Shown: positions 8,466 through 16,998 of the stretch, in pieces | Layout: each line of letters starts with the position of its first letter | How positions within the stretch are numbered: the first letter of the stretch is position 1 | Assembly (NCBI GenBank): GCA_019637155.1 | Contig: JAHBWE010000001.1 | Span: 1 to 64,000 of the forward strand | DNA from: Labilithrix sp. | GTDB taxonomy: Bacteria; Myxococcota_A; Polyangia; Polyangiales; Polyangiaceae | Reading direction: 5' to 3' | DNA: 64,000 nucleotides | Made by a program: the position numbers and the translations under genes | Notes under the pieces: generated by a model | Seen by the model: only the letters and a program-made list of their open reading frames with translations | Told to the model about the DNA's origin: nothing | The model's database searches: none

Positions 8466-9635
8466 CTACTCGTCGCGGATGGGCAAGCTACGGACGAGGC
8501 GAAACCCCACCCCAAGCCCGGTCCGCCGTTCTCCACGCGGGTAGGAGAGCGCGCCGCTGGCGAGTCGAAGAGCGACCGCCCATTGCATGAAGTTCCCGCC
8601 ACGCGTCAGGCTGGACGGACGCGCCGGTAGGTCGCCACCGTAGTCGGTGAGCGGACCCGGCACGGTGCCTCCCGTCGGGGGATCGTTCACCCATTCCGAG
8701 ACGTTGCCGAGGACGTCGAAGAGTCCCCACGCGTTCGGCGCCTTTGAACCGACGGGATGCGTGTGCCCGCCGGAGTTCGCGCAGTACCAGGCCACCGGCT
8801 CGAGCGCCTCGTCCCGACAGCATTCATTGTACTGCTGCCCTTGCGAAGTGATCTCGCCGGAGAAGAAGGCCGTCCGGGTACCTGCCCTCGCGGCGTACTC
8901 CCACTCGACCTCGGTAGGCAGGCGGTACCCGCGACATTCGTAGAGTGAGGTCGCGGTCAGCGTCGCACTCTCGCAGCGGAAGCCTTCGCCAACCTTCCCG
9001 GTACAACTCGCAAGCTCGTAGCAACGCGGCAATGCATCCCTGTCCGACAGCGCGTTAGCGTAGGCCAGCGCTTCATACCAGGTGACACCTCCGACCGGAC
9101 AGTCGAAATTGTCCGTGCAATCGCCGATCCCCGCGTCGAAGTATGGACCGCTCGGGTTGGGATACCCAAGCGCGACCCATTCGCGTTGCGTCAGCTCGTT
9201 CTGTCCAATCAAGAAGTCGTGCGTGAGGATCATCGCCACTTCGTCTTCGCTGTAAGCCCCGCGCCCCCACTCGCTCGCCGGTGAGCCCATCACGAAGCAG
9301 CCCGCCGGTATGCGGCACCAGCCCCCCGAGCACGCGGCCGCAACTGCAGGGTGGCGACACTGAAACCCATCGAGAGTTCGATCCTGAGCGCCAATCGAGG
9401 TGGGGGGCGTCCACGCTCCCAAGCTAGGCGAGCTCGCACAGGTGCTCGTCGAGGTTGCGGCTCGATCGTCTGCCGCGTCCACCACTGGCCTCGCGCTCGT
9501 GACATCGACCGGCGCCGAGCTAGAACTGGGCGCCCGTTCTGGACCGCTCTCGTTGGCCTCTGCGCATGCATGCACGACAAAGCCACAAAACCCGACCCCC
9601 GCTACGGCCAACAGTACCAGAGCAGGTCGACTCAT
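8466..9635 (-). CDS. Formylglycine-generating-enzyme-like (SUMF1) secreted protein
   Basis: A 389-residue protein with an N-terminal hydrophobic segment (VLLAVAGVGFCGFVVHA) and a Ser/Pro linker, then a SUMF1/FGE-sulfatase domain from about residue 105. Fold markers are IPAGCFVMGS, ELTQREW, PVGGVTWYEALAYANALS, RLPTEVEWEYAARAG, GLFDVLGNVSEWVND and VGFRLVRS. The two active-site Cys expected after the RGGNF segment are absent (MQWAVALRLASG), so formylglycine-forming activity is unlikely; a structural or ligand-binding role is more probable. Its ATG overlaps the stop of the metalloprotease gene (ATGA) inside a 15-bp hairpin. GC content is lower than in the flanks. Confidence 0.85.
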   Translation of the reverse strand: MSRPALVLLAVAGVGFCGFVVHACAEANESGPERAPSSSSAPVDVTSARPVVDAADDRAATSTSTCASSPSLGAWTPPTSIGAQDRTLDGFQCRHPAVAAACSGGWCRIPAGCFVMGSPASEWGRGAYSEDEVAMILTHDFLIGQNELTQREWVALGYPNPSGPYFDAGIGDCTDNFDCPVGGVTWYEALAYANALSDRDALPRCYELASCTGKVGEGFRCESATLTATSLYECRGYRLPTEVEWEYAARAGTRTAFFSGEITSQGQQYNECCRDEALEPVAWYCANSGGHTHPVGSKAPNAWGLFDVLGNVSEWVNDPPTGGTVPGPLTDYGGDLPARPSSLTRGGNFMQWAVALRLASGALSYPRGERRTGLGVGFRLVRSLPIRDE

Positions 9636-9653
9636 CGCTGAGTCGACCTGCTC
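9620..9653 (-). promoter_or_regulatory. 15-bp hairpin over a stop/start junction
   Basis: GAGCAGGTCGACTCA and its perfect complement flank a 4-nt loop. On the minus-strand mRNA the stem contains the last codons and TGA of the metalloprotease gene and the ATG of the FGE-like gene. The start codon would be closed unless a ribosome finishing the upstream gene melts the stem, so strict translational coupling is predicted. A terminator role is less likely because no U-tract follows. Confidence 0.6.
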
Positions 9654-11902
9654 ACGCCGTGAATATCACCGTTGATACTGAATGTCGTCGTCAACGCGGG
9701 AATACGCAAAATCGTATCGAAATATGTCTGAGCCCCCTGCACGAGACCGCCCGACGGAACACCGCCCGCCCCACAATTCGCACACGAATCCCAGCCAACA
9801 TTCTTGCCGTTGCAGCTACTGCTTCCGCAAGTCAACAAGTAGATCCGGAATAGATCTGTGGTTGAGAATTTTACCGTCTCTTGTGTGGATCCGCGATAGA
9901 AGAAGCTCATCCAGTCGTACTCGACACTCAGTCGGGTAACCACGTCATCGGCACCCACGCTATCGTCGAAGCAATGCGTGTTTCGCCAAAGAGCAGGTTC
10001 AAGACAGCTGACCGAAAATGGCGGAGCAGTACGAAATAGACCCGCACCATACGCTTCGCACGCGGCTGCGGGAACACCCGGCATACAAGTACGGTCGAGA
10101 AAATCCTTATAATACTTGAATGTGCAATCGCTCTCGTTTGGGCGATTGAAGGCGCGACTTGCAAAATACTGCGGGAACCCCTCGCTCTGAGCTGCACTGG
10201 GGTCTTCCAGCGATTGCAGACAATGAAGGGAGTTTGTGCCAACTACGTGATCGCAGGCGCATTCCGGTGGCGGAACGAGGTTTGGCGGGTCTCCGATGGT
10301 AAACGGACGATCAATCCTCCCCATGCCACGATACTGGACTGCATGGCCGATCTCGTGTGCCACCGAAAATTTCCACGCAGAATCGTCGAGCGCCGTGGGA
10401 GTTGATGGGCGCAGGCGCACTTCGCCAGCAGCTGAAGTCGTACACGTGTCGCACAGCCCCCTGTTGATGCAGTCCTCGAGCGTTGCATCACTCACACGGC
10501 AGGCCTCTTCCTCCTGGATGCTAACAAAGCAGCAGACGGAATTCGTCCTGATTGTCACCGGGGTCGACGCCGTCAGCGAGCTCACAATACCCAAGTCGCT
10601 GGCATTGCCGTCCAGCGCATCTGCCTCTTGTCTCAATATCGTGCTTACAATGCCCGCCACACGTGTGGCAGCAAAGTGACTCGTATTCACCATTCGAACG
10701 ACGCGAGGAGGAACTTCGCCAGTCCAGCCTGTAAAACTATTGCTTACTTCGCAATTGTCAAAAACCGACGATCCGGAATCGGCATTCGTGAGCGCCGTGC
10801 AGAGCCACGGTGGATTCGCTTGGCGATCCTGAACGTGGAATCTCGGTCCGGACGTCATGGATCCGTCGGGCGCGATATCGCAATCCGCGCCTGTTCGGTC
10901 GAGACAGTGCGTCGTACGCAATTTAAGAATAAGACCTATTCCAATCCCGCTCGCTGGAGTCCAGAATCGTCGCGGCGGAGTGAATTCCGGAGAAACGCAA
11001 CCCTCACGGTCGAGGACGACAATGCGCTCCGTCGAATCTTGCGAAGAGAGCCGTGCTGTCCGGTAGGCGGTCAGCTGCGCAACCGCAAAACTAGCGGGTA
11101 TCTGTTGAACCGCGTCGGTGACAGCAAGGTCCTCGGTTGTACCTGGCGCGGAAGATGTCATTCCATCGACGTACTGAGCATTGAACGCAGTGCAGATCCG
11201 CGGCTTTCCGGTTGGTAGCACATGCCAGCAAATACGGTTCCCATTGCGGTCGATGCAGCTCAACCCGTTCGTGAAGTTCCGAGTACCATCCGGCGTCGTG
11301 ACGCTTCCGTTCGATTCGCCAGTGTAGTTGTCGAAGAGTAGATCGACCGCAAGTGGGGGATCCTGGTCGCACGAGCTAGGTGCGCTCTTTCTGAAAGTAA
11401 AAGTCACGCGGACGGAATCCAACGACGGGTCGACTTCCTCGCTAAACGAGTACGGGAAATTGCGATGGCAGTTGCAGTTGTCACCAGTGCAAGTTCCCGT
11501 TGCACAGTTGAGCACTTCACTGCTTCCGGCGCTCCGCCCACCGATTGTGACGTCCTCGACGAAGATGGATGTGAACTCACAAGACGGACTGTAGTCGGTG
11601 CTTGCCTCGGTAATCGTAAACTGGAATGTGTTGCGCTCGTCCGGGGGAGCGCGTTCTGGGAACGTAGCGGATATTGGTGGAAGCGGCGCCGTCGTAACAC
11701 CAGAGACTCTATCCGTTGGGAAGGCTTCTGCGAGACCAGGCCATGGACGGCCAGCCCCACCACGCGTGTTGGAGCTAGAGTCGAAGGCTACTTCTGGGGT
11801 CGGGAGGTCGGCCGAAGTGCAACGTCGAGTATTCACGTCGGCAGTTACCGTGACGCCGCCGAGGGTCCACGATGTCGAAGCGCCGTGAAATACCGTCAGC
11901 AA
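9632..11902 (-). CDS. C-terminal part of frameshifted secreted metalloprotease-like protein
   Basis: A 756-codon frame from a TTG at 11902, but the homologous reading continues upstream without a stop to the G8 tract at 12077-12084. There it would join the lipoprotein at 11973-13019. Visible features: a beta-rich domain (SWTLGGVTVTAD) and an HEIGH zinc-binding motif at about residue 515 (VAHEIGHAVQY), followed by many Cys that probably form disulfides outside the cell. HExxH plus secretion suggests a gluzincin or metzincin-like protease, but a third ligand cannot be assigned. Its stop overlaps the FGE-like start. GC content is near 55 percent by eye, well below the surroundings, suggesting transfer. 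Confidence 0.65.
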   Translation of the reverse strand: MLTVFHGASTSWTLGGVTVTADVNTRRCTSADLPTPEVAFDSSSNTRGGAGRPWPGLAEAFPTDRVSGVTTAPLPPISATFPERAPPDERNTFQFTITEASTDYSPSCEFTSIFVEDVTIGGRSAGSSEVLNCATGTCTGDNCNCHRNFPYSFSEEVDPSLDSVRVTFTFRKSAPSSCDQDPPLAVDLLFDNYTGESNGSVTTPDGTRNFTNGLSCIDRNGNRICWHVLPTGKPRICTAFNAQYVDGMTSSAPGTTEDLAVTDAVQQIPASFAVAQLTAYRTARLSSQDSTERIVVLDREGCVSPEFTPPRRFWTPASGIGIGLILKLRTTHCLDRTGADCDIAPDGSMTSGPRFHVQDRQANPPWLCTALTNADSGSSVFDNCEVSNSFTGWTGEVPPRVVRMVNTSHFAATRVAGIVSTILRQEADALDGNASDLGIVSSLTASTPVTIRTNSVCCFVSIQEEEACRVSDATLEDCINRGLCDTCTTSAAGEVRLRPSTPTALDDSAWKFSVAHEIGHAVQYRGMGRIDRPFTIGDPPNLVPPPECACDHVVGTNSLHCLQSLEDPSAAQSEGFPQYFASRAFNRPNESDCTFKYYKDFLDRTCMPGVPAAACEAYGAGLFRTAPPFSVSCLEPALWRNTHCFDDSVGADDVVTRLSVEYDWMSFFYRGSTQETVKFSTTDLFRIYLLTCGSSSCNGKNVGWDSCANCGAGGVPSGGLVQGAQTYFDTILRIPALTTTFSINGDIHGVSRSTQR

Positions 11903-11972
11903 CGCATGCTTTCTAAGGCCCGGCTCGAAGAGTGTTATCGGAGCGCCATCCGCATTAACGAGGTGATTTCGG

Positions 11973-13019
11973 TCACCTACCGGGATCGAAACCGAGCTGC
12001 TGAGCGGGTTGTCGTAGCTCCATAGTGCATTTGCGTGACTCGATGTGAATCGAGTGACACAGTCGAGAATCGGTGTGGGGGGGGAAAACGTACTCCCATG
12101 CGCCGAAAGGCTCGAAGACCAGATTGGAGCGCGGCTGTGTCACGATCTCACGAGCGAAAAACGAGCCCCGGTAGGTCGCACCGGGAGCAAAGGTGATGCG
12201 ACCGAGTGGCGCGATGATTGTCGCTGCAGCGGCCGAACCGACATCCACCGTGCCGGACTCGAGAAGTCCGAAGAGGAGACGGTTCGATGCTCCCGTCAAA
12301 TCGAGTACGCCTTTCCAATCGATCGCGTTGGTCGCGTAGACGAGGACCGGAGCAGCCGTCGTGTCAACGCTGAGGCGCGCGCCGGGTCCAACCCGTAGAG
12401 TGCGAACGAAGTAGGTTCCGGCGCTCAAGCGAAGCGTAGCTCCAGGCTTGACGTCGACAGCCCCGTATGCCCCAGGAGCGAGAAAGGTGTTCCCCTGTAT
12501 TTTTTGATCGACGCCACCGACCACAGCTTGAAGCGACCAGCCAATCGAACGAAACGGTTCGATGTCGGCCTGCGTGTTCACAGAGCCGCTCACTGTCGCA
12601 CCGACGTCGAGACGAGGAGCTACTCTAGTCAGCAGGTCACCCTGGATTCTCGAGTTTACTCCCAGTCTAACTTGCCCCACGCTCGAGAGCGTACCGGCCA
12701 GCGCCCGAACCCCGAGCTCCGTTTTAGCACTGCCGGTGTTCGCGATCCCCGCCGGGGCGCCCACGTGATCCTTTACAGTGGATTCGACACCGAGACTGAG
12801 CAACTCGGTGGCGACGAGAGCGTGATCGACGATTGCCGCTCCTTTCGGGAGCCGCATGGTGAAGTCGCGCCTCACTGTCGTGAGGGAACTCCGGACGGCG
12901 GGCTCGCTAGGCTCCGAAGGAGCCGCTTCCGGCGTCGAGCATGCCGCGACAACGAGAAGCAATGTCGCCAGCGCCGATAGAATCTGCCACCAATGCGTGC
13001 GAGAAGCTCGCGTCGTCAT
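11973..13019 (-). CDS. N-terminal part of frameshifted lipoprotein (beta-helix/bactofilin-like)
   Basis: A 348-codon frame with signal peptide and lipobox (LLLVVAACS). Residues about 60-300 are short repeated beta segments rich in G, V and T (VGATVSGSVNTQAD, then PGATLRLSAGTYFVRTLRVG), like a polymer-forming beta-helix stalk. After FGAWEYVFPP the frame runs into about 30 out-of-frame residues and stops. Reading one base on in the G8 tract instead gives TPILDCVTRFTSS, then ALWSYDNPLSS and SIPVGDRN, and continues into the next frame. The intact protein would have 1128 residues: lipid anchor, beta-helix, beta domain and metalloprotease. SD-like G-run lies just before the ATG. Confidence 0.65.
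   Translation of the reverse strand: MTTRASRTHWWQILSALATLLLVVAACSTPEAAPSEPSEPAVRSSLTTVRRDFTMRLPKGAAIVDHALVATELLSLGVESTVKDHVGAPAGIANTGSAKTELGVRALAGTLSSVGQVRLGVNSRIQGDLLTRVAPRLDVGATVSGSVNTQADIEPFRSIGWSLQAVVGGVDQKIQGNTFLAPGAYGAVDVKPGATLRLSAGTYFVRTLRVGPGARLSVDTTAAPVLVYATNAIDWKGVLDLTGASNRLLFGLLESGTVDVGSAAAATIIAPLGRITFAPGATYRGSFFAREIVTQPRSNLVFEPFGAWEYVFPPHTDSRLCHSIHIESRKCTMELRQPAQQLGFDPGR
12077..12084 (-). other. G8 homopolymer at the frameshift point
   Basis: Eight G on the plus strand (C8 in the mRNA). The upstream reading frame is one base out of register with the downstream frame; removing one base restores a single 1128-codon gene. Homopolymers of this length are typical of phase-variable genes and also of sequencing error or recent inactivation; the sequence alone cannot decide. 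Confidence 0.7.
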
Positions 13020-13340
13020 TTTGCCCCCCCCAGATGTGAAGCGTCCAACTAATCATAACGGGGAAAACCGGTCAAGGGGTAGCTCTGGTAAACTTGCGCC
13101 GACGCCCCACTGAGACTCAAAGGGTTGAACGTCGAACGTCAGGTGAGATCGAAGCCGGTCGGGCGGCGGACGACGTCGACCGTGCCGATCGCGTCTTCGT
13201 TACGCGCTTGCGGATGCGCGATGAGCCTCCCCCGTCCTGCTCGTCCGGCGGCGACGCGTCGGCGCAGCGAATGACGGGGAGTCGACGCTACGACCGGGCA
13301 GAACGAACATGACGCGACGGGAACGCGGACGCTCGGGGCC
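13020..13340. other. Intergenic region upstream of the lipoprotein gene
   Basis: No convincing gene in 321 bp. On the minus strand a TATGAT (-10-like) stands at 13057-13052, 33 bases from the ATG at 13019, without a good -35. A second C8 tract lies right at the ribosome-binding position of that gene. The short open frames here are Arg-rich and have no start signal or codon bias. Confidence 0.4.
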
Positions 13341-13853
13341 TCAAGGCTCTTCGAGGACCTCGAGCTCGTCCTCCACCCGCGCGTCGCTGCCCTGCGTCGC
13401 CTCGGTCGCGATCTTCAGCGCCGCGTCGTGGACGGTGCGCGGGACCTTCCCCTTCAACGTGATGACGTGGTCCTTCACCTCGACCGCGATGTCGTCGAGC
13501 GCCTGCGCGTCGAGCCGCGCGCGGACGTTGTCGCGGAGGAGCGCGTCGACCGGATCGTGCGTGAGGTAGGTCCCGGCCGTGAGCTCGACCGGCGCCTCGA
13601 CGACGAGCTGGTTCTCCACGCCTGCCACACCGTCGACTTCGCGCGCCGCACGTTCGAGCCGCTCGCGCTCGGCCTGGCTGTGGACGACCCCCTTCAGGCG
13701 CACGACGCGCTTGTGCGTGGTGACGGTGAGCTGCTCCGCGGGCGTGGGCTCGCGATTCAGGCGGATCGATACGCGCCGGTTGACGTCGGCGTCCGTCCCG
13801 CCGCACGCGAAGAGCGCGCCGGCGAGCACGACCATGACGAGGCGTGAGGACAT
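13341..13853 (-). CDS. Lipoprotein with two BON domains
   Basis: A 170-residue lipoprotein (signal ending LFAC, then GGTD). Two BON domains follow: about residues 30-85 (LTVTTHKRVVRLKGVVHSQAERERLERAAREVDGV in outline) and 95-165 (IAVEVKDHVITLKGKVPRTV). BON domains bind phospholipid or peptidoglycan-associated surfaces, as in OsmY and DolP. It probably acts at the inner face of the outer membrane. The kinase gene at 15101 ends 36 bp downstream on the same strand and is not in an obvious operon with it. Confidence 0.8.
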   Translation of the reverse strand: MSSRLVMVVLAGALFACGGTDADVNRRVSIRLNREPTPAEQLTVTTHKRVVRLKGVVHSQAERERLERAAREVDGVAGVENQLVVEAPVELTAGTYLTHDPVDALLRDNVRARLDAQALDDIAVEVKDHVITLKGKVPRTVHDAALKIATEATQGSDARVEDELEVLEEP

Positions 13854-13889
13854 GACGCTCGCGAGCGAAGCAAGCGCGGTGCCGCTCGT

Positions 13890-15101
13890 TCAGCGCGGCG
13901 GATGCGCGGGGCGCGCGGGGAGCGGCTGCGTCCGGTAGGCCTGGGCGACGATCTGGCGGAGCGTCGCGAGCTTCTGCGCGCGCTCGGGCTCGAGCGCGGA
14001 GCCCTCTCGCGCGACGGCGGCGTACTCGCCGAGCGCGCGCCACTCCGGCGTGCTCGGGATGCCGAACGCGCTGCGGAAGGCGTCGCCCATCTCGATCGCG
14101 CTCTGGAAGCGCTGGGCGGGGTCCTTCTGCAGCGCGCGCCAGAAGCAGTGCTCGACCGCGACGTCGGCTTGCGGGACGAACGCGCGGATCGGCGGAGGTA
14201 TCGTCTCGACCTGATCCATCCGCAGCGCGAACTCGCTCTTCTCGCTCGGCAAGAACGGCGGGCGGCCGGCGACCGCCTCGTAGAGCACGAGACCGGCGGA
14301 GTAGAGATCGCTCCGCCCGTCGAGCTGGCGGCCGAGCACCTGCTCCGGCGACATGTACGCGCCGGTGCCGGGCGCGAGCTCCTGCGGTGAAGGCGGGCGC
14401 TCGCCGTGCTTCGGCTCCGCGAGGTGCGCGATGCCGTAGTCCGTCATCTTCACGACGCCGTCGCGGCGGATGAGGATGTTCGACGGCTTCACGTCGCGGT
14501 GCACGATGCCGAGCGCGTGCCCCGCCGCGAGCGCGCCGAGCGCCTGCTGCATGTAGTACCAGGCGCGATCGAAGCGGAGACCGGGCGGCGCGCCGTAGGA
14601 GAGCTGCGCGCGCGCGACGTTGCGGGCGATCACGTCCTCGAGCGTGTCGCCCTCGACGAACTCCATCGCGAGGATGGGCGGCACGATCGCCTGCGAGGGC
14701 GTCTGCATCCCGACCGCGGTCGGCGTCCACGAGAAGAGGTCGTGGAAGCGGACGACGTTCGGATGATCGAGGAGCCGGAGCGCCTCCGCCTCGTTCTGGA
14801 AGAACGCGCGGAGCTCGGGCTGCACCATCGCGCGCGGGTTGAGCTGCTTCAGCGCGAGGAGGACGGGCCTCTTGTCGTAGTGGGGACCGCGCGGATCGTA
14901 GAAGAGCCAGCCGCGGTACACCGTGCCCATCGCGCCGGAGCCGACCTTGTCCTCGACCACGATCTTCCCGTAGCCGCGGTCGATCTGGACCCCCTTCGAC
15001 AGCTGTCCGCGTCCGGACCGCGACGGCTGGAGGCTCCGGCAGACCGGGCACACCGGCGTGCCGTCCTCGAGCGCGGTCTGGCACTGGACGCAGGTGGCCA
15101 A
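13890..15101 (-). CDS. Ser/Thr protein kinase with N-terminal zinc ribbon
   Basis: A 403-residue Hanks-type kinase. Residues 1-25 contain CVQC...CPVC, a zinc ribbon. The kinase domain runs from about 40 to 320: GSGAMGTVY glycine loop, ALKQLN lysine, HRDVKPSN catalytic loop, MSPEQ in the activation segment. The magnesium-binding motif reads DYG instead of DFG. A Pro-rich tail follows; no transmembrane segment is visible, so it is cytoplasmic. It is divergent from another kinase gene, with fewer than 30 bp between start codons, so their promoters must overlap each other's coding regions or act from outside. Confidence 0.88.
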   Translation of the reverse strand: MATCVQCQTALEDGTPVCPVCRSLQPSRSGRGQLSKGVQIDRGYGKIVVEDKVGSGAMGTVYRGWLFYDPRGPHYDKRPVLLALKQLNPRAMVQPELRAFFQNEAEALRLLDHPNVVRFHDLFSWTPTAVGMQTPSQAIVPPILAMEFVEGDTLEDVIARNVARAQLSYGAPPGLRFDRAWYYMQQALGALAAGHALGIVHRDVKPSNILIRRDGVVKMTDYGIAHLAEPKHGERPPSPQELAPGTGAYMSPEQVLGRQLDGRSDLYSAGLVLYEAVAGRPPFLPSEKSEFALRMDQVETIPPPIRAFVPQADVAVEHCFWRALQKDPAQRFQSAIEMGDAFRSAFGIPSTPEWRALGEYAAVAREGSALEPERAQKLATLRQIVAQAYRTQPLPARPAHPPR

Positions 15102-15130
15102 CGGAGAACCTTCTCCTACTATAGAGAGTG

Positions 15131-16057
15131 ATGGGCCCCGCCGCCGAATCTCGAGCGCGTTATCTCGCTCGCGTCGGCTCTCTCCTCGGCGGACAGTGGC
15201 GGCTCGAGCAGCTCCTCGGCTGGGGCGCGACCTCGGCGGTGTACGAGGCGGTCGGCCGTGAAGGCGCCCATCGCGCGGTGAAGATCCTCCACCGGCCGCT
15301 CTCGGACGATCCCTTCGTCGTCGAGCGCTTCCTCCACGAGGCCTACGTCGCGGGCTCGATCCGCCACCGCGCGATCGTCGGCGTGCACGGCGACGGCGTC
15401 TGCGACGGATCGATCTACCTCGTCCTCGATCTCCTCGAAGGCGAGACGCTCGAGGAGCGCCGCCTCCACATGGGCGGGAAGCTCCCGCTCGACGCGGTCG
15501 TCCTCATCGCGGAGGAGCTCCTCTCCGCGCTCCGCGCGGTGCACGCGGCGGGCGTCGTGCACCGCGACCTCAAGCCTCAGAACGTGTTCGCGACCACGCA
15601 CGGCGAGCTCAAGCTCCTCGATTTCGGGACCGCGCGCATCTTCGAGCCGGGCCCGTGCGCGCCGAAGACGAAGAGCATCGAGGGGCTCGTCGTGGGGAGC
15701 CCGTCGTTCATGTCGCCGGAGCAGGCGCGGGGAGCGCGCGGCGCGATCGACGCGCGATCGGACCTCTGGTCGCTCGGCGCGACGCTGTTCACGCTCCTGT
15801 CCGGCGAATACGTGCATATTGCACGCGATCCGCACAAGCGCCTCCTCGCCGCCGCGATGAAGCCGGCGCGCTCGCTCGCGGTCGCGGCGCCGTGGGCTCC
15901 GCCCGAGCTCGTCGCCGTCGTCGACCGCGCGCTCGCGTTCGACCCTGCGGCGCGGTGGCAAGACGCGGTCTCGATGCGCCGCGCGCTCCGCGCCGCCTGC
16001 GCCGTCCTCGATCCGCCGATGTCGGAGCCTCCGCCTTCGTCGAGCGCGATGGTGTAA
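15131..16057 (+). CDS. Ser/Thr protein kinase
   Basis: About 308 residues, nearly all kinase domain. Motifs: GWGATSAVY as glycine loop (third Gly replaced), AVKIL lysine, HRDLKPQN, DFGTAR and SFMSPEQ. All catalytic residues are present, so it should be active. A GTG three bases earlier is an equally possible start. The GAGAG before it is a weak ribosome site. It stands head to head with the zinc-ribbon kinase at 15101. The tail is Pro/Ser-rich with no membrane segment. Confidence 0.87.
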   Translation: MGPAAESRARYLARVGSLLGGQWRLEQLLGWGATSAVYEAVGREGAHRAVKILHRPLSDDPFVVERFLHEAYVAGSIRHRAIVGVHGDGVCDGSIYLVLDLLEGETLEERRLHMGGKLPLDAVVLIAEELLSALRAVHAAGVVHRDLKPQNVFATTHGELKLLDFGTARIFEPGPCAPKTKSIEGLVVGSPSFMSPEQARGARGAIDARSDLWSLGATLFTLLSGEYVHIARDPHKRLLAAAMKPARSLAVAAPWAPPELVAVVDRALAFDPAARWQDAVSMRRALRAACAVLDPPMSEPPPSSSAMV

Positions 16058-16071
16058 GGTTCCGGCCGCTC

Positions 16072-16998
16072 ATGGCCACCATCGAAGTCACTGTCACGGA
16101 GTCGCTCGGCGGTTCGCGTCTCGACAAGGCGATCGTCGCGCTCGTCGACGGCGCCTCGCGCGCGCGGGTGAAGCGCGCGGTCGAGGACGGCGAGGTGCGC
16201 CTCAACGGCAGGCGCGCGCCGAAGGGCGCGGTCGTCAACGCCGGCGACGTCATCACGCTCGACGGCTCGATCGCGCGCAGCGCCGACGAGGCGTGTCTCC
16301 CCGAGCCCGACGCGCCGCTCGCCGTGCGCCACGAGACGTCCGCGCTCCTCGTCGTCGAGAAGCCGGCCGGCCAGCCGACCGCTCCGCTCCGCGGCGACGA
16401 GAAGGGCTCGCTCGCCGGCGCGCTCGTCGGCCGTTACCCCGAGCTCGCGGGCGTGGGCTACTCGCCGCTCGAGCCGGGCATCGTGCACCGCCTCGACACG
16501 GACACCTCCGGCCTCGTCGTCGTCGCGCGGACGGCGGCGGCGTTCGAGGTGCTGCGCGAGGCGCTGCAGTCCGACAAGCTCCAGAAGGAGTACCTCCTCA
16601 TTTGCGCGAGCGAAGGGCTGCCCGACGACGGGATGATCGAGCATCCGATCGCGAACCACCCGAAGGACAAGAAGCGCGTCTACCCGTGCGTCCACCCGCG
16701 CGACGTGATGCGCTACGCGCCGCGCCCGGCGCTCACGAAGTTCACGGTCGTGCGTCGCGCCGGCGATTGGGCGCTCGTCCGCGCGACCGCGCCGCGCGCG
16801 GTGCGCCACCAGCTCCGCGCGCACTTCTCGTCGATCGAGCACGCCCTCGCCGGCGATCGCCTCTACGGGATCGACGAGTCGCTCCCGCGTCACGCGCTCC
16901 ACGCGTCCCGCGTCGCGTTCGAAGGCGAGGGCCAGCCGGAGCTCCGCTTCGACGTGAGCTCCGACCTGCCCGCCGACATGCAGGCGCTCCTGCCTTAG
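16072..16998 (+). CDS. RluA-family pseudouridine synthase
   Basis: A 308-residue protein. An S4-type RNA-binding segment (residues about 10-70, SRLDKAIVALVDGASRARVK) precedes the RluA catalytic domain. The signature HRLDTDTSG contains the catalytic Asp, and later blocks (LQKEYLLI, RHQLRAHF, LAGDRLYG) match RluA/RluC/RluD enzymes that isomerise uridine in rRNA or tRNA. The exact target is not deducible. The ATG at 16072 follows the kinase stop by 14 bp. Its stop overlaps the stop of the convergent gene by 4 bp. Confidence 0.88.
   Translation: MATIEVTVTESLGGSRLDKAIVALVDGASRARVKRAVEDGEVRLNGRRAPKGAVVNAGDVITLDGSIARSADEACLPEPDAPLAVRHETSALLVVEKPAGQPTAPLRGDEKGSLAGALVGRYPELAGVGYSPLEPGIVHRLDTDTSGLVVVARTAAAFEVLREALQSDKLQKEYLLICASEGLPDDGMIEHPIANHPKDKKRVYPCVHPRDVMRYAPRPALTKFTVVRRAGDWALVRATAPRAVRHQLRAHFSSIEHALAGDRLYGIDESLPRHALHASRVAFEGEGQPELRFDVSSDLPADMQALLP

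Noticed and set aside
13094..13312. Possible small plus-strand gene
   Set aside because: Arg/Asp-rich, no ribosome site, no codon preference; falls in the promoter region of the lipoprotein gene.
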